Shown here piece by piece: positions 6,448-12,444 of a DNA stretch of 12,444 nt. The position numbers were made by a program, and so were the translations under genes. The first letter of the stretch is position 1; every line of letters begins with the position of its first letter. Origin of the DNA: an uncultured bacterium (GTDB lineage Bacteria; Verrucomicrobiota; Lentisphaeria; Victivallales; Victivallaceae); the NCBI GenBank assembly GCA_949286445.1, contig CASECL010000297.1, positions 1 through 12,444 of the forward strand, read 5' to 3'. The notes below the pieces were generated by a model that searched no databases, was not told the origin of the DNA, and worked only from the letters and a program-made list of their open reading frames with translations.

Positions 6448-7929
6448 ATTGGCCTTGACTACACCCATAGAGAGGTTTCCGCCGTCATTGCTGAGTGAAT
6501 AAATATAGCCATCCGACCGGAGCGAATTATTAACTGTGACCGATCCCAGAACCGCTTCCGTCAACGCCATTTCCACTGAAACCGCATCATCCGCTGAGAG
6601 GCTGTACGCCCCCTGGGCAAGCTTGTAATCACCCACCGCCTGCTGCGCGCCCACCAGAACCGTGTAGCTGTCAGCCCCGGCAACATCCAGATTGGAAACA
6701 ATATAGCCATCCGCCGCATCGCGCTGATAAATACCAAACGCTACCTCAAGCTCATCGGCCACTACACCAGCAGCAAAGGTGATATTGCCGGCAAGAGAGA
6801 GCCGTCCGCCAAGCACAGCACCAGCCTCAAAGACGGCATCAGCCCCTTTGTTCACCTGCAGCCCATCAGCACGTCCGCCGTTTACAACCGTAAGCAAAGC
6901 TCCATCTTCCAGGCTGGTATCGTAAGCCACGCCGCCAGCCAGTACCTTGACTACGCCGCCGCCGTAAACGGTTGTGGCCTCCGCGCTGCCGCCCAGATTG
7001 AGCTTGCCGGCAGATGATACCACTGTACCGGACACCGCAGTGTCAGCTTCAGTATTCATCACACCATTGCTACCGATAATATTATCAACACCGTAACCAA
7101 AGGAATACAAAGTAGCCCCGTTAACAACCTGTGACTGAGAGCCAATCGTAAGTTCGCCATAAAAATTCAGCCCGGAAACTCCGCCAAGAATTTTACCGCC
7201 GGAAATGTACTCGATGTAAGCCGCTTCCTGCGCAGAACCGTCAGCAGCAAACATATACTGCTTGAAATTATTTACCTGACCGCCGCGATTCAAAACGGTG
7301 TTGTAGGCTTCACCGGTTGCTTCCACAGCAAGCTGTCCGCGATCTGAAATAGTAGTTCCGGAAGCTTCACCATTAAGCACCATCACTGTATCATACAGTA
7401 TATTGGTCCCGAAAGCAGCACCACCTTTTTCCACATACTGTCTGCCACCGTTGACCATTATGGTATCATAAGCCGCACCGCCGTACTGAACATACTGGGC
7501 GGCATCTTCGGTCACTTCCGCACCGCTGGCCACACCGCCGGAATAAATGTACATTTCGGAACGATCCCACATAGTGGTTTTGCCGACCAGACCGCCATTG
7601 TACACATAAATTCTGGCATCATCATTGATAATATTATCAACTGAACTGGCATTGTTGTAAATCGACTGTGAGCCGCCGCCCCAGATGGTTGTCCCGGTAG
7701 CATAAGTCCCCTCATAAAACTCCATGATACCGCCGGACATAGTCGTCCCTGAAGCGGTAGCCCCAAGATAGAACTTGGCGGTGACAATATCCCCGCCGGC
7801 AGTCTGGACACCTTTGGTGAAAGCCGCATTCAATGTGCAATTCGTCAAGCTGCCGTAGACTGTAAGCTCAACATTTTCGTAGAGCATACCGTCAACTGTC
7901 GTATTGCCGCCAATTACTTCTCGTTCCAT
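5557..7929 (-). CDS. AIDA-type beta-helix plus FG-GAP/VCBS repeat protein, 790 aa (second gene of tandem pair)
   Basis: Residues 1-375 are imperfect repeats of about 20 residues with the pattern (G)GxAxxTxVxxGGxxxV, typical of AIDA-type right-handed beta-helices of adhesins. A linker (about 376-490) follows. The C-terminal part has six repeats of about 49 residues with calcium-loop motifs of FG-GAP/VCBS type: DFNANGVAD (498), NIDGNEYTD (546), DFDGDGKSE (596), DVNGDGIDD (641), DFNGDGIED (690) and DFNNDGIDD (740). Recurrent G(A/V)W(L/T/M) strands separate them, which predicts a beta-propeller. ATG 7929 follows GAAGGG, and an in-frame TAG lies 15 bases upstream, so the start is fixed. No signal peptide, lipobox, beta-barrel or LPXTG-like anchor is seen. 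It is a full-length paralogue of the gene 38 bp upstream. A surface or extracellular role is inferred from the repeats only. Confidence 0.88.
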   Translation of the reverse strand: MEREVIGGNTTVDGMLYENVELTVYGSLTNCTLNAAFTKGVQTAGGDIVTAKFYLGATASGTTMSGGIMEFYEGTYATGTTIWGGGSQSIYNNASSVDNIINDDARIYVYNGGLVGKTTMWDRSEMYIYSGGVASGAEVTEDAAQYVQYGGAAYDTIMVNGGRQYVEKGGAAFGTNILYDTVMVLNGEASGTTISDRGQLAVEATGEAYNTVLNRGGQVNNFKQYMFAADGSAQEAAYIEYISGGKILGGVSGLNFYGELTIGSQSQVVNGATLYSFGYGVDNIIGSNGVMNTEADTAVSGTVVSSAGKLNLGGSAEATTVYGGGVVKVLAGGVAYDTSLEDGALLTVVNGGRADGLQVNKGADAVFEAGAVLGGRLSLAGNITFAAGVVADELEVAFGIYQRDAADGYIVSNLDVAGADSYTVLVGAQQAVGDYKLAQGAYSLSADDAVSVEMALTEAVLGSVTVNNSLRSDGYIYSLSNDGGNLSMGVVKANKTLDFNANGVADVFMVHEAGFTGAWLVNENQSKSWGDLSNVSGDWKVFGTGNIDGNEYTDVVLYNEVTNSVGAWTVGKDGKVTGWTGVAELGSDKKAIGLGDFDGDGKSEVLCASGANSSDVTVVDTNGSSASLGTLNGWSVSAVGDVNGDGIDDLVIRDSVNGYSGVWMIGGDGKVTWGDLQTLNSDQQIAGCGDFNGDGIEDVLVSNSTNGAVGAWLMDNEGKITSWMDLGTLNEGVSIEEIGDFNNDGIDDLRVRTEAGDLGALLVDSTGSLTWNYYGSVGDEWSTSFYSTLA
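6805..7929 (-). repeat. AIDA-type beta-helix repeats in the 790-aa protein
   Basis: About 18 imperfect units of about 20 residues are rich in Gly, Thr, Val and Ala. Examples are YSGGVASGAEV (129-139), YGGAAYDTIMV (149-159) and KGGAAFGTNI (168-177). One irregular stretch (218-262) contains GLNFYGELTIGS, which has a counterpart in the paralogue (AKNLEFQGTVRIGS). Confidence 0.8.
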
Positions 7930-7939
7930 AAACTGAATA

Positions 7940-7945
7940 CCCTTC
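7940..7945 (-). promoter_or_regulatory. Ribosome binding site GAAGGG for the 790-aa gene
   Basis: On the minus strand GAAGGG lies 10 bases before ATG 7929, within the 38-base gap after the upstream paralogue. It supports this start and co-transcription of the two genes. Confidence 0.6.
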
Positions 7946-7967
7946 TATATTTTGTTGATATTGTGTG

Positions 7968-8852
7968 TCATACCAACGGCGCAGCAAGCGAGGTATTCCA
8001 TTCCCCGCCGACCGAACCGAAATAATTCCAACTCAAATTATCAGCACCATTAACCGCCAGAACACCAAGATCCCCGTTGGCAGTACGAATACGAAGATCG
8101 TCGATGCCGTCACTATTGAAATCTCCGACCGCCTCTATTTTGACGCCATCTTCAAGCTGCCCCAGCCCCATATAACTGTCTATCTTGCCGTCAGAAATAA
8201 TCCACGCTCCCGCTACACCACTTTCAGCATCCAGCAGAAGGATGTCATCAATGCCGTCACCATTGAAATCTCCGGAGCCGGCTATCTTCATCGTACCGGA
8301 GAGCACATCCAAATCACGCCAGGCAACCGTGCCATCCTGCTGGGTAAGCCAGGTACCGGTATTGCCGTCCGCATTGGCGATAGCCACATCTCTAAGACCG
8401 TCACCGTTAAAGTCTCCGATCGCCGCAACCGTCCACTCTTCTCCCAGCGAGTTGAAATAATTCCAGCCATTGCCGGAACCATTCACATAACCAACCGCAC
8501 CATCGGCATCCTGAATCAGAACATCAGATATACCATTGCCATCAAAATCTCCCAAACCCAGCACCTGAGCACCCGATTCAGCTTTTACCACCCCAGACCA
8601 CCCGGTCACCAGACCGCCGTTTCCAACCGTCCATACCCCGAGATCTCCAGTCGTTTTATCAAAAACAAAGACATCAGCATATTTGTTGCCGTCATAATTT
8701 CCGGTGGCAAACACTTCATAAGCTCCGCCGATGGTACTCAAATTTCCCCACTTGGAAGACATATCCGGCTGCACCAGCCACGCACCGACACTGCCGTTGC
8801 TGTTGGCCATAATCACGCTGTTCAATCCGTCTCCGGTAATTCCTCCGCGCAT
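7968..8852 (-). repeat. FG-GAP/VCBS repeats in the 763-aa protein
   Basis: Five clear calcium-loop units and one degenerate one are spaced 45-50 residues apart. Each includes a G(A/V/T)W(L/T/I) strand. The segment WNYFNSLGEEWTVAAIGDF (599-617), which leads into the fourth loop, is repeated at the extreme C-terminus as WNYFGSVGGEWNTS, where the protein stops before another loop. Confidence 0.85.
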
Positions 8853-10259
8853 GGTTTCTTCCGAAGCTGAAAGCGTCAGAATTCCACCCATGTCACTTAC
8901 GCTGTAAGTAACTTCACCAACAGTAAGAGCATTTCCCTTGCTCACTGTCCCCAGCGAAGCACCGTCCAAAGTTATCTCAATACTTCCCGTATAGTCATTT
9001 GCCGCATCAGATAGTGTCCACGCCCCGGTCTGCGATCCGGTAACTTGCGCAACTTTTACCGTCGCGCCGGCAAGATTGGCCAAATCATTGGTAAATCCAC
9101 TATTATGCGTCTTGGACACATTGAAAACAAATTCCGCTCCTGCTGCAGATACCCCCGCTTCAACATTAACCCTGCCGCTGACAGAAACCGCATCGCTTAC
9201 CACTGCTCCGTTCAGCAGATTGATTACGCCGCCTTCAGCCACGGTTACTCCGGAGGCAACCGTACCGGACGCACCGATCTCGGCACTTCCGCCGGAGAGA
9301 ACGGACAATTCATTTGCAGCCGCGCCACCTGATACCTGAAGAAATCCAGCGTCATCAATCGTCGCGCTGTCAATCACACCGCCGGAAAACACCCGGATAA
9401 CTCCGCCATCGCTCACGGTGCTTTCAGCCGCCGCACCGCCGGAGAGAATCCACTGTTCTCCTCCTGCAACCTCAATATTGGCGGCATGCCCGCCATTGAA
9501 AACCTGATTTACACCGCCGGCTTCAACCACACCTCCCACTGCGCGCCCGCCGGAATAAACCGTCAAATCGCCATTGGCCATTATCACAGTATCCAATGCA
9601 CGGCCACCCTCATAAACATAAAGCTGACCGTTGGCCGCCACATTAGCCGCCGCCGCTGTACCGCCGGATCCGATCCGCACCGTCCCCTGAAATTCAAGAT
9701 TTTTCGCTTCTCCGGTAACCTGACCGCCGGCAAAAGCCGTTATCTCCGCGGCAGCTTTGCCAGTTTGAGTAAATCCTTTGACACCGCCGCCTTGATAAAC
9801 TGTAATTCCCGTTGCAGTGCCGTCAACCGTCAGCACACTGCTGGAGTATACAGCAACAGTATTTGCCTGACCGCCGGACGCCACCGTCGCAACGCCGCCG
9901 TCATAAAGGCCGGTATCAGTCGCAATACCGCCGGAGAGAACCTGCATAAGCCCCCCCTCGACAACATCTGTCTGAGCTGCCGTACCGCCGTTTTCAACCC
10001 GGAGCGTTGTAGTATTAAGTACTTCAGTAAGAACCGCAGAACCGCCGCTTTGAACCTGAATGAGCGAGCCATTGAACATTCTTACCTGAGTCGCGGTACC
10101 GCTCAGCTCAATATAACCATAATCGGAAAGATAAAAGTATGCCCCGTTGCTGAATGTATTGCTGCCAACTACCTGTCCTCCGGATAAAACGTAAAGCTTA
10201 TCTCCGGTCACATCAGTAGAATACACTTCCCCGCCCGACACGACGATGCTTCGATTCAT
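7968..10259 (-). CDS. AIDA-type beta-helix plus FG-GAP/VCBS repeat protein, 763 aa (first gene of tandem pair)
   Basis: Same architecture as the 790-aa paralogue. Residues 1-370 are AIDA-type beta-helix units such as LSGGQVVGSNTF (25-36), EGGRALDTVIM (217-227) and YSGGRAVGGVV (235-245). A linker (371-470) follows, then FG-GAP/VCBS repeats with loops at 521 (NYDGNKYAD), 571 (DFDGNGISD), 616 (DFNGDGLRD), 664 (DFNGDGIDD) and 713 (DFNSDGIDD). A degenerate sixth unit lies at about 472 (GITGDGLNS). It ends with WNYFGSVGGEWNTS and a hydrophobic tail APLV, parallel to the paralogue's end. ATG 10259 has a GAGGAG site eight bases upstream, and an in-frame TGA overlaps that site, so no longer N-terminus exists. 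The protein begins directly with repeats: no signal peptide, no autotransporter barrel. It is the promoter-proximal gene of the operon. Adhesin, matrix or ligand-binding function is inference. Confidence 0.88.
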   Translation of the reverse strand: MNRSIVVSGGEVYSTDVTGDKLYVLSGGQVVGSNTFSNGAYFYLSDYGYIELSGTATQVRMFNGSLIQVQSGGSAVLTEVLNTTTLRVENGGTAAQTDVVEGGLMQVLSGGIATDTGLYDGGVATVASGGQANTVAVYSSSVLTVDGTATGITVYQGGGVKGFTQTGKAAAEITAFAGGQVTGEAKNLEFQGTVRIGSGGTAAAANVAANGQLYVYEGGRALDTVIMANGDLTVYSGGRAVGGVVEAGGVNQVFNGGHAANIEVAGGEQWILSGGAAAESTVSDGGVIRVFSGGVIDSATIDDAGFLQVSGGAAANELSVLSGGSAEIGASGTVASGVTVAEGGVINLLNGAVVSDAVSVSGRVNVEAGVSAAGAEFVFNVSKTHNSGFTNDLANLAGATVKVAQVTGSQTGAWTLSDAANDYTGSIEITLDGASLGTVSKGNALTVGEVTYSVSDMGGILTLSASEETMRGGITGDGLNSVIMANSNGSVGAWLVQPDMSSKWGNLSTIGGAYEVFATGNYDGNKYADVFVFDKTTGDLGVWTVGNGGLVTGWSGVVKAESGAQVLGLGDFDGNGISDVLIQDADGAVGYVNGSGNGWNYFNSLGEEWTVAAIGDFNGDGLRDVAIANADGNTGTWLTQQDGTVAWRDLDVLSGTMKIAGSGDFNGDGIDDILLLDAESGVAGAWIISDGKIDSYMGLGQLEDGVKIEAVGDFNSDGIDDLRIRTANGDLGVLAVNGADNLSWNYFGSVGGEWNTSLAAPLV
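9150..10259 (-). repeat. AIDA-type beta-helix repeats in the 763-aa protein
   Basis: About 18 Gly-rich units of about 20 residues carry a recurrent (S/E/N)GG turn and alternating hydrophobic positions. This corresponds to the passenger-type repeat of AIDA-like adhesins. Confidence 0.8.
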
Positions 10260-10267
10260 GCTTTTTT

Positions 10268-10273
10268 CTCCTC
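10268..10273 (-). promoter_or_regulatory. Ribosome binding site GAGGAG for the 763-aa gene
   Basis: On the minus strand GAGGAG lies eight bases before ATG 10259. The in-frame stop TGA shares its first bases, so translation must begin at this ATG or downstream. Confidence 0.85.
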
Positions 10274-10515
10274 ACAAGGTTTTGTTTTACAATCTCTATC
10301 CGAACTGATACTGCTTTGTCAGCAATGCAAAACCGCAACCATCCGGGAAAATGTCCGGCACCTCCCCCTGCACCGGGGACATCCACCCCACAAAAAACGC
10401 AGGCCCGTATTAAATTCAGTTTCCCTGCCATCAATTGCACGCCATGTCTTTTATAACTGGAACTTACAATGAAAATCCAGGCAAAAACTGATTCGCCCAA
10501 CCCACGACTATCCTT

Positions 10516-10543
10516 AGTATAGCCTGTTTTTTTCAAAAAACAA
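10516..10543 (-). promoter_or_regulatory. Candidate sigma70-type promoter of the repeat-protein operon
   Basis: On the minus strand TTGTTT (complement of 10538-10543) is separated by 16 bases from TATACT (complement of 10516-10521). The -10 matches TATAAT at five of six bases; the -35 matches TTGACA at three to four. Use of this site would give a leader of about 250 bases before ATG 10259. A T6-C-A6-like palindrome (10527-10540) overlaps the spacer. Confidence 0.35.
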
Positions 10544-10705
10544 ATGTTTTAACGTTTTTTTTTGGAAAAATCAGTATTTTTTTCCGCCGGAAGCAATTGA
10601 TATGTGTTTTTTTATCAGGGAAACTGGAAAAAATAACTTGCTGTGCTATCTGTTAATAATGAAAAACAGTGCGAAATGCAGGAATTATATTATGAATAAT
10701 GTTGC

Positions 10706-10712
10706 AAAGGAG
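10706..10712 (+). promoter_or_regulatory. Ribosome binding site AAAGGAG for the dehydrogenase
   Basis: AAAGGAG lies nine bases before ATG 10722, a near-consensus site at good spacing that fixes the start. Confidence 0.85.
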
Positions 10713-10721
10713 TGAATAATT

Positions 10722-11810
10722 ATGTTTTCTTACCAGTTTCCCGGACGGATTATATTCGGCCGCGGAGTTGCCGGAAATTTGGGCGGACTGCTGCCGCAGG
10801 AGGGAAATATTGCCATAGTTTGCGGCGGACATGCAGAAAAATTTGTCCGGGAGGAAATCTTTCCCCAGCTTGAAGGACGGAAGATTTTTCTCTATTCCGG
10901 GGTGAAACCGGAACCGGATATTGATGAAGTGGAACATTTCCGGGAAAATTTCGCCTCCATTGTTATCGGTATCGGGGGCGGAAGTGCTATGGACTGCGCT
11001 AAAATTCTTTCAATGCTGATGACCAATCCGGGCTCATGTGCTGATTACTTCTACAAAAGAGCCTCTTTTTCTGAAAAAGGAGTGTTTTTCGCCGCTCTGC
11101 CGACCACCGCGGGAACCGGAGCAGAAGTTACCTCCAATGCGGTATTGACAGATCCCCGCACCGGAATAAAACAGTCCGTAAAACATGAAGATATGTTTGC
11201 AGACCTGGCACTGGTGGATCCGGAGCTTACTTTCGGAGCACCGCCTTCTGTTACCGCCGGCAGCGGCATGGATGCATTGACTCAGACAATCGAGGGATAT
11301 TGTTCACTCAAGTCCACTGCCGGAAGCCGGGCTCTCTCGGCCGCAGGTGCTGAACTTATTCTGAAAAATCTCCGCCGGGCCGTCAACGATGATCACGACG
11401 CCCGTGAAGCAGTGGCAGAAGGCAGTCTGCTGGGTGCAATGGCATTTGCCCAGAGTTCCCTCGGTTCCGTCCACGGCATCGGGCACCCGCTGGGAAGTAT
11501 TCTGCACATCCCCCACGGATTATGCTGTGCGGTACTGCTGCTGGAAGTGCTGAAACATAATTACCGGCATGATCGTACCAGGCTGGATTCACTGGCGGCA
11601 AAGCTGGGGTTTTCAGATGGAAAATCACTGCTTGATGAACTTTCAAGTCTGCGCGCTGCCCTCGGGTTGCCGGAGAATTTCAGGAATTGGAAACTGGGGC
11701 GTGAACACTATCAATTCATCATTAAAAACTGCCGTTCCGGCAGCATGAAAACCAATCCCTGCGACTTTTCCGACTCTGAAGTGGAGGATATTCTGGAGGC
11801 TCTTTCATGA
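10722..11810 (+). CDS. Iron-containing alcohol dehydrogenase family protein
   Basis: The 362-aa protein is a group III (Fe-type) alcohol dehydrogenase, cytosolic and NAD(P)-dependent. The N-terminal domain has GIGGGSAMDCAK (83-94), the GGGS-x-x-D nucleotide-binding motif, and PTTAGTGAEVT (127-137). The C-terminal metal domain has SGMDALTQTIEGY (181-193), VHGIGHPLG (250-258) and IPHG (263-266). By comparison with FucO-type enzymes the expected metal ligands are Asp184, His251 and His265, but the position of the second ligand (His in FucO) is Gln188. Length is slightly below the usual 380-390 residues. The gene overlaps the following sugar kinase gene by ATGA, so the two are translationally coupled. 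The physiological aldehyde or alcohol is unknown; a role in sugar or deoxysugar breakdown is inferred from the kinase partner. Confidence 0.92.
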   Translation: MFSYQFPGRIIFGRGVAGNLGGLLPQEGNIAIVCGGHAEKFVREEIFPQLEGRKIFLYSGVKPEPDIDEVEHFRENFASIVIGIGGGSAMDCAKILSMLMTNPGSCADYFYKRASFSEKGVFFAALPTTAGTGAEVTSNAVLTDPRTGIKQSVKHEDMFADLALVDPELTFGAPPSVTAGSGMDALTQTIEGYCSLKSTAGSRALSAAGAELILKNLRRAVNDDHDAREAVAEGSLLGAMAFAQSSLGSVHGIGHPLGSILHIPHGLCCAVLLLEVLKHNYRHDRTRLDSLAAKLGFSDGKSLLDELSSLRAALGLPENFRNWKLGREHYQFIIKNCRSGSMKTNPCDFSDSEVEDILEALS

Positions 11811-12444
11811 AAAAACCACACATTGTCGGACTGGGAGCCAATCCGGCTTATCAGAAAACGCTGTTTTTTGAGCACTTCCGCCCCGGAGAAGTCAACCGGG
11901 TAACAGAGATGCAAATATTCGCCTCCGGAAAAGGTATAAATTTCTGCCGGGCAGGCAATCTGTACGGCAAAGCTGATTTTGAACTGATCCAGTTTGCCGG
12001 CGGTGAAAACGGCGCGTTTATTGAACAGGAACTCCGGAAAGAAGGTTTACCAAACCGCACAGTGCGCACCGGAGGCAATACCCGCTGCTGTTCCACCTGC
12101 CTGTGCAGAAAAACCGGAATTATGACCGAGATTATCGAACCGTCAACTGCCTTGACTGAAGATGAATTCAGCCGCGGACTGGAAGAGGTCGGTACTGCTC
12201 TTGAAAATGCGGACGGATTTGCAATCTGCGGCACTCTGCCATCCGGAACGGATAAAAGCTTTTACCGTCTGGCCGGTGAACTGGCTGTCCGGCGGGGCAT
12301 TCCGGTTCTGGCTGATGCTTATATAAATATGGAGGAACTCCTCGCTATGGACGGCAGGATTTTCCTTAAGATAAACCGGGAGGAACTCTCCCGCCTCACC
12401 GGAAAATCAGATCCGGTTTCCGGATTGCAGGAATTACAGAAAAA
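11807..12444 (+). CDS. PfkB-family sugar kinase, 1-phosphofructokinase/tagatose-6-phosphate kinase type (3' end outside window)
   Basis: The frame opens at ATG 11807, overlapping the dehydrogenase stop (ATGA), and stays open to the window edge: 212 residues visible of about 310 expected. It resembles FruK/LacC-type PfkB kinases, which phosphorylate hexose phosphates with ATP. Landmarks are LGANPAYQKT (9-18), the FruK-like NPAY start; RPGEVNRV (25-32); ASGKGINFCRA (39-49), equal to the GGKGxN substrate motif; TEIIEPS (107-113); GTLPSG (142-147); and LKINREEL (187-194), equal to the KPNxxEL motif with Ile in place of Pro. The GAGD catalytic motif would lie beyond the window. A Cys-rich segment CCSTCLC (94-100) sits where the family has a substrate-lid strand and is unusual. 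Whether the substrate is fructose 1-phosphate, tagatose 6-phosphate or another sugar phosphate cannot be told. Confidence 0.88.
   Translation, partial: MKKPHIVGLGANPAYQKTLFFEHFRPGEVNRVTEMQIFASGKGINFCRAGNLYGKADFELIQFAGGENGAFIEQELRKEGLPNRTVRTGGNTRCCSTCLCRKTGIMTEIIEPSTALTEDEFSRGLEEVGTALENADGFAICGTLPSGTDKSFYRLAGELAVRRGIPVLADAYINMEELLAMDGRIFLKINREELSRLTGKSDPVSGLQELQK

Larger units (their letters stand above)
10260..10721. other. Divergent intergenic region (462 bp) between the repeat-protein operon and the dehydrogenase operon
   Basis: The left half (10260-10510) is probably the untranslated leader of the minus-strand operon. The right half (10520-10720) is AT-rich with T-runs at 10527-10533, 10555-10563, 10577-10583 and 10607-10613. 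A minus-strand promoter candidate lies at 10516-10543. No convincing plus-strand -35/-10 pair was found ahead of 10722. I see no conserved gene here. Confidence 0.6.

Noticed and set aside
7965..8870. A 301-residue open frame on the plus strand, opposite the FG-GAP repeats
   Set aside because: It is the antisense of a repetitive coding region; its length follows from the biased, repeated codons. It has no family resemblance and no ribosome binding site, and the minus-strand frame has clear domain motifs.
9486..10187. A 233-residue open frame on the plus strand, opposite the beta-helix repeats
   Set aside because: Same reason: it is a shadow of Gly-rich repeats and gives a compositionally odd, unrecognisable product.
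5557..10259. CRISPR array or mobile element as the source of the repeated DNA
   Set aside because: Repeats are in frame, imperfect and encode protein repeat units; there are no spacers, inverted ends or transposase motifs.
10213..10536. A 107-residue minus-strand frame in the leader
   Set aside because: It runs into the 763-aa gene in another phase, starts at a TTG inside the promoter candidate, and has no recognisable domain.

Overview
The window looks like a chromosomal segment from a Gram-negative bacterium. My best guess is a Lentisphaerota (Victivallis-like) or related PVC-group gut anaerobe. The reasons are a lipid A-type acyltransferase, paired sugar oxidoreductase and TIM-barrel isomerase genes, and very large AIDA-type repeat plus FG-GAP repeat proteins. 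This placement is an inference from gene content; no marker in the window proves it.

Layout. Bases 1-1124 hold the 3' part of rpsA (ribosomal protein S1, four S1 domains visible), followed by a strong stem-loop. From 1201 to 5161 four genes run rightward with short gaps: an unrecognised 257-aa protein with a weak nuclease-like C-terminal signature, an LpxL/HtrB-type acyltransferase, a Gfo/Idh/MocA oxidoreductase and a sugar phosphate isomerase/epimerase-like TIM barrel. The last two have good ribosome binding sites and probably act together in sugar or polyol oxidation or isomerisation. A stretch without an assigned gene (5162-5556) holds terminators and two very short overlapping reading frames on the minus strand.

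From 10259 down to 5557, on the minus strand, two tandem paralogous genes encode 763- and 790-aa proteins. Each has an N-terminal AIDA-type beta-helix repeat region, a linker and a C-terminal six-repeat FG-GAP/VCBS domain with calcium-loop motifs. They sit 38 bp apart, share a candidate promoter with a leader of about 250 nt, and end at a perfect 13-bp hairpin terminator. In both genes an in-frame stop lies just upstream of the start codon, so neither can carry an N-terminal signal peptide. This is the most interesting part of the window: proteins that look like surface adhesins but have no visible Sec signal and no visible beta-barrel.

From 10722 to the right edge, a divergent plus-strand operon encodes an iron-type alcohol dehydrogenase (one usual metal-ligand His is Gln). 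It overlaps by ATGA with a PfkB/1-phosphofructokinase-type sugar kinase that runs off the window.
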